From Nocardioides islandensis (GTDB taxonomy: Bacteria; Actinomycetota; Actinomycetes; Propionibacteriales; Nocardioidaceae): a stretch of 64,000 bases of DNA. Positions 23,526 to 32,029 of this stretch are shown in pieces (the first letter of the stretch is position 1; each line of letters opens with the position of its first letter). The notes under the pieces are model-generated. The model searched no databases and was not told where the DNA came from. It saw nothing but the letters and a program-made list of their open reading frames with translations. The position numbers and the translations under genes are program-made. The stretch covers positions 23,961-87,960 of the forward strand of contig NZ_JADKPN010000020.1 of assembly GCF_015352455.1 (NCBI RefSeq), written 5' to 3'.

Positions 23526-24437
23526 ATGACCCAGCGAGTCGACCGGTACGTCACCGACGGAGGCCTCGAGACCGACCTGATCTTCCATCACGGCGCGGAC
23601 CTCCCGGAGTTCGCGTCGTTCCCGCTCGTCGAGGACGATCGCGGCCGCGAGCTGCTCACGCAGTACTACGACGGGTACGCCGCGGTGGCGGCGAAGGCCG
23701 GCACCGGGCTGATGCTCGAGGCGCCGACCTGGCGGGCGAACCCCGACTGGGGCGCGGTCGTCGGGTACGACGCCGTCGCGCTCGACCGGGTCAACCGGGC
23801 CGCCGTCGAGCTGCTGCACGGACTGCGGGACCGCTACCGCTCCGAGCTCGGACTCGCCGATGTGAAGGTCGGGGGGCTGCACGGTCCCCGCGGCGACGGC
23901 TACGTCGCGGGCGAGGACGCCGACCCCGACGAGGCCGCGGAGTACCACGCGGCGCAGGCCCGCTCCGCCGCCGCCGCGGGCGCCGACCTGGCCACGGTGC
24001 TGACCCTCACCGGCGCCGGCGAGGCGATCGGCTTCGTGCGCGCGGTCCGCGACGCCGGGCTGCCCGCCGCCGTCGGGTTCACCGTCGAGACCGACGGCCG
24101 GCTGCCGGACGGCACGCCGCTGCGCGACGCGATCGAGCGCGTGGACGCCGAGGCGCGCCCCGACTACTTCGTCGTCAACTGCGCCCACCCGACCCACGTC
24201 GCCCCGGGCCTCGAGGGTGATGGCGCCTGGCTCTCCCGGATCGAGGGCCTCCGGCCCAACGCCAGCCGGATGTCCCACCACGAGCTCGACGAGGCTCCCG
24301 AGCTCGACGAGGGCGACCCCGCCGAGCTGCGCGTCTCGACCGACGCCCTGCGCGACCGGCTGCCGAACCTGCGCATCGTCGGCGGCTGCTGCGGCACCGA
24401 CAGCCGCCACGTCGCCGCGCTGTGGGGCGTGGGCTGA
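23526..24437 (+). CDS. Homocysteine S-methyltransferase-family protein
   Basis: A 303-residue TIM-barrel protein of the MmuM/betaine-homocysteine methyltransferase family, which transfers a methyl group to a thiol through zinc. Zinc ligands fit the Cys in VVNCAHPTHV and the Cys pair in GGCCGTDSRHV. VTDGGLETDLIFH and LMLEAPTWRANPDW are the expected N-terminal strands. ATG 23526 is used; upstream in-frame codons overlap the ArsR promoter. A hairpin terminator follows. The gene is divergent from the VOC operon. The exact acceptor (homocysteine, or another thiol) is not certain. Confidence 0.88.
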   Translation: MTQRVDRYVTDGGLETDLIFHHGADLPEFASFPLVEDDRGRELLTQYYDGYAAVAAKAGTGLMLEAPTWRANPDWGAVVGYDAVALDRVNRAAVELLHGLRDRYRSELGLADVKVGGLHGPRGDGYVAGEDADPDEAAEYHAAQARSAAAAGADLATVLTLTGAGEAIGFVRAVRDAGLPAAVGFTVETDGRLPDGTPLRDAIERVDAEARPDYFVVNCAHPTHVAPGLEGDGAWLSRIEGLRPNASRMSHHELDEAPELDEGDPAELRVSTDALRDRLPNLRIVGGCCGTDSRHVAALWGVG

Positions 24438-24450
24438 CGTACCTGACGAC

Positions 24451-24475
24451 GCGTGCCTCCCACCGGGAGACACGC
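24451..24475 (+). terminator. Hairpin terminator after the S-methyltransferase gene
   Basis: GCGTG (24451-24455) plus CTCCC (24457-24461) pair with GGGAG (24465-24469) plus CACGC (24471-24475), one mismatch and a 3-base loop, 13 bases after the stop codon. Confidence 0.6.
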
Positions 24476-24515
24476 CGTTGCTCACCCCTTCCAGCACAGC
24501 CACAATCGCCGTGTC

Positions 24516-27278
24516 ATGACTTCCGCGCAGGGCACGGTCGGACGCGACATGGAGCTCGCGTCGATCCGTGCGTTCCTGGACTCGGCCGGCGGACGGCTGA
24601 CCGCGCTGCTCATCGAGGGAGAGGTCGGCATCGGCAAGTCCTCGCTGTGGCGCGAGACCGTGCGTGCGGCCGAGGAGCGTGGGCATCGCGTGCTCGCCTG
24701 CCAACCCACCGAGAACGAGGCCGGAATCGGCTTCGCGGGCCTGATCGATCTGCTGGGCTCGTGGGTGGACGAGAGCGCGGCCGAGCTGCCGGAGCCCCAG
24801 CGTCGGGCGCTCGATGCCGCCCTGATGCGCACGTCGTCCGACGCAGCCGTTCGCCAGGGGGCCGTTGCCGTCGCGGTGTTGGGCGTCCTTCGCACGCTCG
24901 CTCGCTCGGCGCCGACCACGGTCGCCATCGACGATCCTCAGTGGCTCGACATGCCGACCAGGCAGGCACTCGGGTTCGCGCTGCGACGCCTCGACGCCGA
25001 ACCGGTCGCGGTTGTCGTCACCCGGCGTCGGGACCGGCTGGCTGACGAGCTCATCGAGGGCCTTCCGGTGACGCGGCTCGCGGTCCCGCCGATGTCGCTG
25101 GGCGCGACCTACCAGCTCGTGCACGCTCGGCTCGGCGTCACGCTCGCGCGGCCGGCCCTCGTGCGGGTGTACGAGACGTCGGGGGGCAACCCGTTCTTCA
25201 GCCTCGAGCTCGCGCGAGCGTGGATCGATCGCGGCGGGGTTGCCGACGTCGGGCACCTGCCGGTTCCGGAGCGCCTCGGTGACCTGCTCCGCAGACGCCT
25301 GGAAGACCTGCCCGACGGCACTCGGCGGGTGCTGCTTATCGCGGCCGCGATGGCGGCACCGAGCGTGCAGGAGCTGCAGGAGGCGTGCGACCGGCCGGTC
25401 GAGCGCGACCTCGCCCGGGCGGAGACCGCCGGCGTCGTCGACTCCAGCGACGGGATCGTGAGGTTCAGCCATCCGCTGATGGCGGCCACGGTGTACGGCG
25501 CGGCGACGGCGGCGGAGCGGCGGATGCTGCATCGAGAGCTCGCCGGTGCCGTCCGGGATCCCGAGGAGCGGGCCCGGCACCTCGCACTCACGTCACCCGA
25601 GCCCGACGAGGCGCTGGCCGAGGCGCTCGAGGACGCGGCCACCCGCGTGGCTCGGAGGGGTGCCACGGACGTGGCGGCGACCTACGCGCAGCGGGCCCTG
25701 GACTTCACTCCTCCGGGCGATCGCGGCGCGTCCTTCCGGCGCGCTACCGCGGCCGGCGTGCACGCGATGGCCGCCGGTGACCGCGCCCGTGCGCGGGCCC
25801 TCTTCGAACGCGCCGTCGCCGATGCGCCCGCGGGCCCGGGACGAGCCGAGGCGCTGCGGTGGCTGGCGGAGCTCTCCACGCCGCTCGGCCAAGGCATCGC
25901 GCTGTGCGACCGAGCGCTCCAGGACGCCGGCACCGATCAGGCTGTCGCCAGCCGGATCCACCGGACCAGAGGCGCGATCTCCTACTTCCTGGGCGACGTT
26001 CCGGCGGCCGAGCACCACGCCGGGCTCGGCGTCGAGCTCGCGGAGGGCAGCGGCGACGACCAGGCACTGGGCATGGCTCTCGCCGAGCTGGCCCACTGGA
26101 CCTACTGCGGCGGCGGAGGCGTACGTCGCGATCTCTTCGAGCGCGCGATCGCACTCGACGGCTCGGCCGGGGCATCCTCCCCGCGCAGTCACCTGGCCAA
26201 GGTCGTGATGGACAACGACGAGCACGACGAGGCCCGGTCGCTGCTCACACTCCTGCTCGACGAGACCATGGAGACCGGCGACCTCTACTCGGCATCGACG
26301 CACCGGTTCCATCTGGCCGAGCTCGACGTGTGGGCCGGGGACTGGATCGCCGCGATCGAACACGCCGAGGAGAGCCTCCAGCTGCGACAGCACCTCGACC
26401 GACCGGGCGCACCTCTGTACGTCGAGGCGATGGCGCGCGCGTGCCTCGGCGACGTCGACGAGGCCCGGAACCTGGCTGAGGCGGGTCTGGTGGAGGCGCT
26501 GCGCGCGGAGGACGTGGTCTTCCGGATGCAGAATCTCCATGTCCTCGGGTTCGTCGAGCTGTCGCTCGGCAACCACGAAGCCGCCCGAGCCTTCCTGGGC
26601 GAGGCGACCGACCTGATGCGGCCGCGCTGGAACCGGGAGTTCGGTGACTGTCACATGGTGCCCGACGAGATCGAGGCCCTCGTCGCACTGGGGGACCTGG
26701 CGCGCGCCGAGGACCTCGCAGGGTGGATGGACGAGGTCGCCCGAGCGACCCACCGACCCTGGACGGTGGCCACCGGTGCCCGGTCCCGCGCGCTGGTCCA
26801 GGCGGCGAGGAACGACCTCGACGAGGCGGACGCGACCCTCGAACGGGCGCTGGCCGCACATGAGCGGCTGCCCATGGCGCTCGAGCTCGGTCGGACGCTG
26901 CTGACCCGCGGCATCGTCCAGCGCAGGATGAGACGGCGGGCGGTCGCCCGCGAGACGCTCGAGCAGGCCCTCGCACTCTTCGAGGGTCGCGGCGCGACCC
27001 TGTGGGCCGAGCGGGCGCGCTCGGAGATCGCGCGCATCGGGGTGCGCTCGGCGGCCCAGGTCGACCTGACCCCGGTCGAGCGGCGGATGGCGGCGCTGGT
27101 CGCGCAGGGATGCACCAACCAGGAGATCGCCGCCTCGCTGTCCGTGAGCAGGAAGACGGTCGAGGCGAACCTCTCGCGCTCCTACCGGAAGCTCGGCGTC
27201 CGCTCCCGCGCGGAGCTGGTGGCGAGGTTGTCGGTCCAGCGTGAGCCGACCTCCACCTCGAGCGCCCCGAACGGCTGA
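24516..27278 (+). CDS. STAND ATPase-LuxR transcriptional regulator (LAL type)
   Basis: A 920-residue regulator of the large ATP-binding LuxR class. Walker A GEVGIGKS is at residues 35-42 and the Walker B region reads TTVAIDDPQWLD. A helical repeat region follows to about residue 840. The C-terminal LuxR HTH (about 855-910) is complete: LTPVERRMAALVAQGCTNQE, IAASLSVSRKTVEANLSRSY and RKLGVRSRAELVARL. ATG 24516 is the natural start (MTSAQGTVGRDMELASIRAF). It precedes the DUF4242 and FAD-oxidase genes by 54 bases on the same strand and probably controls them. Confidence 0.92.
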   Translation: MTSAQGTVGRDMELASIRAFLDSAGGRLTALLIEGEVGIGKSSLWRETVRAAEERGHRVLACQPTENEAGIGFAGLIDLLGSWVDESAAELPEPQRRALDAALMRTSSDAAVRQGAVAVAVLGVLRTLARSAPTTVAIDDPQWLDMPTRQALGFALRRLDAEPVAVVVTRRRDRLADELIEGLPVTRLAVPPMSLGATYQLVHARLGVTLARPALVRVYETSGGNPFFSLELARAWIDRGGVADVGHLPVPERLGDLLRRRLEDLPDGTRRVLLIAAAMAAPSVQELQEACDRPVERDLARAETAGVVDSSDGIVRFSHPLMAATVYGAATAAERRMLHRELAGAVRDPEERARHLALTSPEPDEALAEALEDAATRVARRGATDVAATYAQRALDFTPPGDRGASFRRATAAGVHAMAAGDRARARALFERAVADAPAGPGRAEALRWLAELSTPLGQGIALCDRALQDAGTDQAVASRIHRTRGAISYFLGDVPAAEHHAGLGVELAEGSGDDQALGMALAELAHWTYCGGGGVRRDLFERAIALDGSAGASSPRSHLAKVVMDNDEHDEARSLLTLLLDETMETGDLYSASTHRFHLAELDVWAGDWIAAIEHAEESLQLRQHLDRPGAPLYVEAMARACLGDVDEARNLAEAGLVEALRAEDVVFRMQNLHVLGFVELSLGNHEAARAFLGEATDLMRPRWNREFGDCHMVPDEIEALVALGDLARAEDLAGWMDEVARATHRPWTVATGARSRALVQAARNDLDEADATLERALAAHERLPMALELGRTLLTRGIVQRRMRRRAVARETLEQALALFEGRGATLWAERARSEIARIGVRSAAQVDLTPVERRMAALVAQGCTNQEIAASLSVSRKTVEANLSRSYRKLGVRSRAELVARLSVQREPTSTSSAPNG

Positions 27279-27320
27279 CCATCGAGGGAGTTCCCCGATT
27301 ACGGCGTTCCTTCGCCTCCC

Positions 27321-27326
27321 TACCGT
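27321..27326 (+). promoter_or_regulatory. -10 element, leaderless DUF4242 gene
   Basis: TACCGT, six bases before the GTG at 27333. Confidence 0.5.
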
Positions 27327-27332
27327 CGTCAC

Positions 27333-27662
27333 GTGGAGCCCGCACTGCAGGAGACCTTCCTGATGGAGCGTTACTGGCCTGGTGCCGGGCGGGCGGACGT
27401 CGCGACGGCGGAGGAGCACCTCTGTCGCGCCGCAGGAGAGCTCTCGCGCGACGGGATCCCGATCCGGATCGTGAGCTCGACCTGGGTCCCGGCCGACGAG
27501 GTCGTGCTCACGCTGTTCGAGGCCGGCGAGGAGGACGACGTACTCGAGGTCAGCCGGCGCGGCGGGTACCCGTTCGACCGCATGCAGCGCGTCGAAGTTG
27601 TCACAGAAGCGAGCCGGAGGTGGCGTGGATATGACGAGCATGTCCGATACCAAGCGAGGTGA
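27333..27662 (+). CDS. DUF4242 (SCO4226-like) small protein
   Basis: A 109-residue protein of the DUF4242 type, a ferredoxin-like fold named after a Streptomyces nickel-binding protein. The pattern FLMERYWPGAGRADVATAEE, IRIVSSTWVPADEVVLTLFE and RGGYPFDRMQRVEVV fits well. It is extended at the C-terminus (VTEASRRWRGYDEHVRYQAR) beyond the usual 80-90 residues, and this tail overlaps the next gene by 32 bases. GTG 27333 is supported by TACCGT six bases upstream. Metal binding is inferred from the family only. Confidence 0.75.
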   Translation: MEPALQETFLMERYWPGAGRADVATAEEHLCRAAGELSRDGIPIRIVSSTWVPADEVVLTLFEAGEEDDVLEVSRRGGYPFDRMQRVEVVTEASRRWRGYDEHVRYQAR

Positions 27663-29004
27663 CGGGGCCGACGTCCGGGGGCTGCGCGAAGCCATGCGCG
27701 GCCAGGTGCTGGTGCCCGGTGAGACGGGGTACGACGAGGCGCGGAGGGTGTGGAACGGGACGGTCGACCGGCGGCCGGCACTGATCGCCCGCTGCCTCGA
27801 CGTGGCCGACGTGCAGCGAGCCCTGGGCTTCGCGGTGGGTCACGACCTCCCCGTCGCGGTGCGCGGAGGCGGGCACAGCGTCGCCGGCTTCTCGACGTGC
27901 AGCGATGGTGTGCTCATCGATCTCGGCCTGATGCGCACGGTGAGCGTCGATGCGCAGGCACGTGTCGCGCGGGCCGAGCCAGGGGTGACGGGGGCCGAGT
28001 TCGACCGCGCGACCCAGGAGCATGGTCTCGCCACCACGCTCGGGGTCGTGAGCACGACCGGGATCGCCGGGTTGACGCTGGGCGGTGGGATCGGATGGCT
28101 GATGCGCAAGCACGGGCTCGCCTGCGACAACCTGCTCTCTGTCGATCTGGTCACCGCCGACGGCCGCCTCGTCACCGCGAGCGCGGACGAGAACCCGGAT
28201 CTCTTCTGGGCCCTCAAGGGCGGCGGGGGCAACTTCGGCATCGTCACCTCGTTCGAGTACCGACTGCATCCGGTCGGTCCGACGGTGTACGGCGGGGGCG
28301 TGATGTTCGCTCGCGAGCACCGGCGTGCCGTCCTGGAGGCATTCCGGGAGCTGACCCGCAGGGCTCCGGACGAGCTGACGGCGTACGCGGCCGCGACCGC
28401 GGCTCCAGACGGCTCGCCCGTGGCCGCGGTCGCCGCCTGTTACGCCGGCGATCCGGCCGAGGGCGCACGCCTCCTCGACCCCGTCAAGGCCGCGGTGGGC
28501 GAGCCGCTGCTCGATGCGTTGGGACCCCTGCCCTACACCGAGCAGCAGAGCAGAGTGGACGCGGGATACCCGCGCGGTGAGTACCACTACTGGCGATCGT
28601 GCTTCCTCGACGACCTGACCGACGCGGTCATCGACGTGTTGGTCGACCGGGCCAGCGACTTCTGGGCGCCGCCCGCCCTCGAGCTCATCGTGGAGCACAT
28701 GGGGGGCGCGATCGCGGCAGGTGACGGAGCCTTCGCACATCGCGACGCGAGCTACGACGTCCTCATCGCAGCCAACTGGACCGACCCCGCCGACCAGGAC
28801 CGCTGCGTTGCCTGGGCACGCGACACCGCGGCCGCACTCGAGCCGCACTCGCGCGGGGGCTACGTCAACTACGAGCCCGACGCGGACGGTGCCCACGTGC
28901 CGGGTGCGTTCGGCGACCGCCTTGCCCGGCTCCGCGCACTGAAGGCCCGCTACGACCCGCACAATGTCTTCAGCCTGAACCAGAATGTCACACCTGCACC
29001 GTGA
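27631..29004 (+). CDS. FAD-linked oxidase, berberine-bridge-enzyme-like
   Basis: A 457-residue flavoprotein of the PCMH/BBE family. The FAD-attachment His is in VAVRGGGHSVAG; the second attachment Cys of bicovalent enzymes is missing, the equivalent loop reading GVVSTTGIAGLTLGGG, so FAD is probably held by one covalent bond. DNLLSVDLVTADG and NPDLFWALKGGGGNFG are typical. The BBE C-terminal motif is GYVNYEPDADG. ATG 27631 has GGAGG ten bases upstream; a TTG at 27598 is a less likely start. Oxidises an unknown alcohol, amine or sugar. Follows DUF4242 with a 32-base overlap. Confidence 0.9.
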   Translation: MTSMSDTKRGDGADVRGLREAMRGQVLVPGETGYDEARRVWNGTVDRRPALIARCLDVADVQRALGFAVGHDLPVAVRGGGHSVAGFSTCSDGVLIDLGLMRTVSVDAQARVARAEPGVTGAEFDRATQEHGLATTLGVVSTTGIAGLTLGGGIGWLMRKHGLACDNLLSVDLVTADGRLVTASADENPDLFWALKGGGGNFGIVTSFEYRLHPVGPTVYGGGVMFAREHRRAVLEAFRELTRRAPDELTAYAAATAAPDGSPVAAVAACYAGDPAEGARLLDPVKAAVGEPLLDALGPLPYTEQQSRVDAGYPRGEYHYWRSCFLDDLTDAVIDVLVDRASDFWAPPALELIVEHMGGAIAAGDGAFAHRDASYDVLIAANWTDPADQDRCVAWARDTAAALEPHSRGGYVNYEPDADGAHVPGAFGDRLARLRALKARYDPHNVFSLNQNVTPAP

Positions 29005-29037
29005 CGTTGGTGCTCACCCAGAAGCAGAGGAGGCCTC

Positions 29038-29131
29038 GTGGGCGAGGTGGTCATGTACGCCTCGGTGTCGGTGGACGGCTTCATCGCGGACGAGGACGAC
29101 CATCGACCACGTGGTCGTCGTGACCCACCGG
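29038..29131 (+). pseudogene. Dihydrofolate-reductase-family (RibD C-terminal-like) remnant
   Basis: A good Shine-Dalgarno (GAGGAGG) precedes GTG 29038, which opens MGEVVMYASVSVDGFIADED, the invariant N-terminus of small DHFR-like reductases. The frame is then lost. In another frame IDHVVVVTHRP (29102-29131... in the next frame) matches the middle strand of the same family, so roughly 70 residues were deleted and the rest of the gene is gone. The remnant runs into a second, oppositely oriented remnant. Confidence 0.55.
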
Positions 29132-29216
29132 CCAGCCACCACGGGGCGGAGACGCCGCCGAGGAGGGAGGCGAGCTCGTCGAGGGCGATCCGGTCCCACG
29201 ACCCCAGGTCGGTCAC
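29124..29216 (-). pseudogene. Nucleotidyltransferase-like N-terminal remnant
   Basis: From GTG 29216 the minus strand reads VTDLGSWDRIALDELASLLG and then GVSAPWWLAGG before losing meaning. The PWWLAGG pattern is the entry of small aminoglycoside/lincosamide-type nucleotidyltransferase-fold proteins, where it is normally followed by a W-A-L-D helix. Everything after GG is missing. The break coincides with the end of the DHFR-like remnant, sharing about eight bases. Confidence 0.45.
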
Positions 29217-29270
29217 GCCGAGTAGCCAACCACGCGAGACGACCCTGGACAGGCCGGCCCCGCGTCCCAC

Positions 29271-29276
29271 TAGGGT
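29271..29276 (+). promoter_or_regulatory. -10 element, leaderless APC transporter gene
   Basis: TAGGGT, six bases before the ATG at 29283. Confidence 0.55.
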
Positions 29277-29282
29277 CCCGGG

Positions 29283-30764
29283 ATGGACGTCCTCCGCACC
29301 AAGAGCATCGAGCAGTCCCTCAAGGACACCGAGGATCCCGAGTTCCGGCTCAAGCGGCGGCTGACGGCCCTCGACCTGACCGTCTTCGGCGTCGGCGTCA
29401 TCATCGGGGCCGGCATCTTCACGCTGACCGGGCGCGTGGCCCAGGCCAACGCCGGGCCGGGCGTGGTGTTCTCGTTCGTGCTGGCGGCGGTCTGCTGCGG
29501 TCTCGCGGCGCTCTGCTACGCGGAGTTCGCCTCGACCGTGCCGGTGTCCGGGTCGGCGTACACGTTCTCCTACGCCACCCTCGGCGAGATGATCGCCTGG
29601 ATCATCGGCTGGGACCTGCTGCTCGAGCTGATGCTGGGCGCGTCGGTGGTCGCGCAGGGCTGGGCGTCGTACTTCGAGACGTTCCTCGACCAGATCGGCG
29701 TCTCGTGGCCGTCCGGGCTCGGCTACGGCGACACCTTCAACCTGCCGGCGTTCGTGCTGGTGCTGGTCCTGACCGCGTTGGTGTCCTACGGGATCAAGGA
29801 GTCGCTGCGCGTCAACCTGGTGCTGGTCGCCGTGAAGCTGTTCATCGTCCTGTTCGTCATCGTGGCCGGCATCGGCTTCATCGACACCGACAACTACCAC
29901 CCGTTCGTCCCGCCGTCCGAGCCGGTCGAGGGCGGCACGCACTGGCTGACCACGCCGGTCCTGCAGCTGGTCACGGGCTCACCCGCGGCGTACGGCGTCG
30001 GTGGCGTGCTGTTCGCGGCCTCGCTGGTGTTCTTCGCCTACATCGGCTTCGACGTGGTGGCGACCACCGCGGAGGAAGCCGCCCACCCGCAGCGGGACCT
30101 GCCTCGCGGCATCATCGGGTCGCTGGTGATCTGCACGATCCTGTACGTCGCGGTCGCGCTGGTGATCACGGGCATGGTCAAGTACGACGAGATCAACCCC
30201 GACGCCGCGCTCGCCCAGGCGTTCATCGACCAGGGCAAGGACGGCTACGCCACCCTGATCTCGGCGGGTGCGGTCGCGGGCCTGACCACCGTCGTGATGA
30301 CGCTCATCATCGGCGCCGTCCGGGTGACGTTCGCGATGGCCCGCGACAACCTGCTCCCTCAGGTCGTCGGCCACGTCTCGCAGCGGACCGGGACGCCGGT
30401 GCGGCTCACGATCGCGATCGGCGTCGTCGTGTCCATCGTCGCCTCGCTGACCCCGGTCGGAAAGCTCGAGGAGATGGTCAACATCGGCACGCTGACGGCC
30501 TTCTTCCTGGTGTCGATCGCGATCCCGATCCTGCGCAGCAAGCGCCCGGACCTGCCGCGCTCGTTCAAGGTCCCGGCCTCGCCGTTCCTGCCCTGGCTGT
30601 CGGCGGCGATCTGCCTGTTCCTGATGGTCAACCTGACCACCGAGACCTGGATCCGCTTCCTGGTGTGGATGCTGATCGGCTTCGTCATCTACTTCACCTA
30701 CGGCTACAAGAACAGCCGCGTCGGCCAGGGCCAGGGCGAGCCCGCGCCCGACTACTCCCGGTAG
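29283..30764 (+). CDS. APC-superfamily amino-acid permease (cationic amino-acid transporter type)
   Basis: A 493-residue integral membrane protein with about 12 hydrophobic segments. The CAT-family features are the cytoplasmic lead-in LKRRLTALDLTVFGVGVIIG, the substrate loop GAGIFTLTG, the conserved FFAYIGFDVVATTAEEAAHP segment and FAMARDNLLP. The C-terminus ends in a short polar tail. ATG 29283 is supported by a leaderless -10. A glycosyltransferase gene starts three bases after the stop, so they may be co-transcribed. Probably a proton-coupled importer of amino acids; specificity unknown. Confidence 0.93.
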   Translation: MDVLRTKSIEQSLKDTEDPEFRLKRRLTALDLTVFGVGVIIGAGIFTLTGRVAQANAGPGVVFSFVLAAVCCGLAALCYAEFASTVPVSGSAYTFSYATLGEMIAWIIGWDLLLELMLGASVVAQGWASYFETFLDQIGVSWPSGLGYGDTFNLPAFVLVLVLTALVSYGIKESLRVNLVLVAVKLFIVLFVIVAGIGFIDTDNYHPFVPPSEPVEGGTHWLTTPVLQLVTGSPAAYGVGGVLFAASLVFFAYIGFDVVATTAEEAAHPQRDLPRGIIGSLVICTILYVAVALVITGMVKYDEINPDAALAQAFIDQGKDGYATLISAGAVAGLTTVVMTLIIGAVRVTFAMARDNLLPQVVGHVSQRTGTPVRLTIAIGVVVSIVASLTPVGKLEEMVNIGTLTAFFLVSIAIPILRSKRPDLPRSFKVPASPFLPWLSAAICLFLMVNLTTETWIRFLVWMLIGFVIYFTYGYKNSRVGQGQGEPAPDYSR

Positions 30765-30767
30765 CCG

Positions 30768-31916
30768 GTGCGCGCTCTCCTCACCTTCGTCGGCGGGTCC
30801 GGCCACCTCGACCCGCTGCTGCCGGTGGCTCGTGCGCTGGCGGCGGCCGGGCACGAGGTGGCAGTCGCCGGGTCCGGTGGCCCGGTGGCGCGCGTCGCGG
30901 CGGAGGGCCTTACGGCGCTGCCGACCAGCGCACCGAGACCGCCGGCGGCGCCGACCACGGGGCCGACCACGGGGCCGACCACGGAGCGGATCCCCGTCGT
31001 GCCGGTGGACCGGCACGCCACGGAGGTGGAGTTCGCCGAGAACTTCGCGGGCAAGGCCACCCGGCGGCACGTCGTCGCGGTGGCCGAGCACCTCCGGGCC
31101 TGGCGGCCCGACGTCGTCGTCCGCGACGAGACGGACTTCGGCACCGCGATGGCCGCCGAGGCCGCCGGCGTGCCCTGCGCGACCCACCTCGTGCTGGCCG
31201 CGGGCACGCTGCCCCGCCCCGAGCTGGTCGTCCCGGTGCTGGAGGCGATCCGCGACGAGCAGGGCCTCCCGCCGGATCCCTCCCTGGCGACCCTCGGGCG
31301 GGACCTCGTCCTCTCGCCCTTCCCGCCGTCGTTCCGCCACCCGTCGGCACCGCTGCCGGACACCGCCCTCCCGTACCGCCCGCGTCCGGTGGTCCCGGAG
31401 GCGAACGGTCGCTCGGTGTACGTCACGCTGGGGACGATCTTCAACGGCGAGTCGATCGACCTCTTCGACCGCCTGCTGGCCGGGCTGGCCGACGTCCCCG
31501 CCGACGTGCTCGTCACCGTGGGACGCGAGCTCGATCCGGCGGTACTCGGGCCTCAGCCCGGTCACGTCCGGGTCGAGCGGTACGTCCCGCAGGTCGACGT
31601 GCTGCCCGGCTGCGCGCTGGTCGTCTCGCACGGCGGCTCCGGCAGCCTCATGGGCGCGCTCGAGCACGGGCTGCCGTCGGTGCTCACCCCGCTCGGTGCC
31701 GACCAGCCCCACAACGCCGCGCGCGCCGCCGAGCTCGGCCTGGCTCGCGTCCTGGACGCCGCGACGGTCACGCCGGCGGAGGTGACCGCGGCCGTGACGG
31801 CTGCCCTGCAGGACGAGCACGCCCGCGAGCGGGCGCGGACCGTCCGGGCGGAGATCGACGCCCTGCCGGGCCTCGACGCCGTCGTCCCCCGACTGGAGGC
31901 ACTCGCCGGTCACTAG
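30768..31916 (+). CDS. UDP-glucuronosyl/glucosyl-type glycosyltransferase (GT1)
   Basis: A 382-residue GT-B glycosyltransferase like macrolide and glycopeptide transferases. The N-terminal domain begins RALLTFVGGSGHLDPLLPVA; the nucleotide-sugar domain holds VYVTLGTIFNG, VRVERYVPQVDVLPGCALVV and the donor motif SHGGSGSLMGALEHGLPSV followed by PLGADQPHNA. A linker encodes TTGPTTGPTTER from three 12-bp DNA repeats (30951-30986). GTG 30768 starts three bases after the permease stop. It adds a sugar to a small hydrophobic acceptor, which cannot be named. Confidence 0.88.
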   Translation: MRALLTFVGGSGHLDPLLPVARALAAAGHEVAVAGSGGPVARVAAEGLTALPTSAPRPPAAPTTGPTTGPTTERIPVVPVDRHATEVEFAENFAGKATRRHVVAVAEHLRAWRPDVVVRDETDFGTAMAAEAAGVPCATHLVLAAGTLPRPELVVPVLEAIRDEQGLPPDPSLATLGRDLVLSPFPPSFRHPSAPLPDTALPYRPRPVVPEANGRSVYVTLGTIFNGESIDLFDRLLAGLADVPADVLVTVGRELDPAVLGPQPGHVRVERYVPQVDVLPGCALVVSHGGSGSLMGALEHGLPSVLTPLGADQPHNAARAAELGLARVLDAATVTPAEVTAAVTAALQDEHARERARTVRAEIDALPGLDAVVPRLEALAGH

Positions 31917-31985
31917 GGTGGGGTTTCGACGCGCCGGTGGCGACCTCGCAAGCTCGGTCGCCCGGCTTGCTCTACCTGGCTCCCA

Positions 31986-32020
31986 CCTATCCGCGCACTC
32001 CTCCGTCGTGCGCGGATAGG
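31986..32020. terminator. 13-bp perfect inverted repeat before the PAC2 gene
   Basis: CCTATCCGCGCAC (31986-31998) and GTGCGCGGATAGG (32008-32020) pair perfectly around a 9-base loop. It follows the glycosyltransferase gene by 69 bases and could end that unit. The right arm contains the first bases of the TAGGGT -10 element of the next gene, so an operator role is also possible. Confidence 0.6.
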
Positions 32021-32022
32021 GT
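32017..32022 (+). promoter_or_regulatory. -10 element, leaderless PAC2 gene
   Basis: TAGGGT, seven bases before the ATG at 32030; overlaps the right arm of a 13-bp inverted repeat. Confidence 0.5.
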
Positions 32023-32029
32023 CGCACAC

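Noticed and set aside
30951..30986. CRISPR-like repeats
   Set aside because: Only three adjacent 12-bp units inside a coding frame, without spacers; a coding tandem repeat, not a CRISPR array. No array was found elsewhere.
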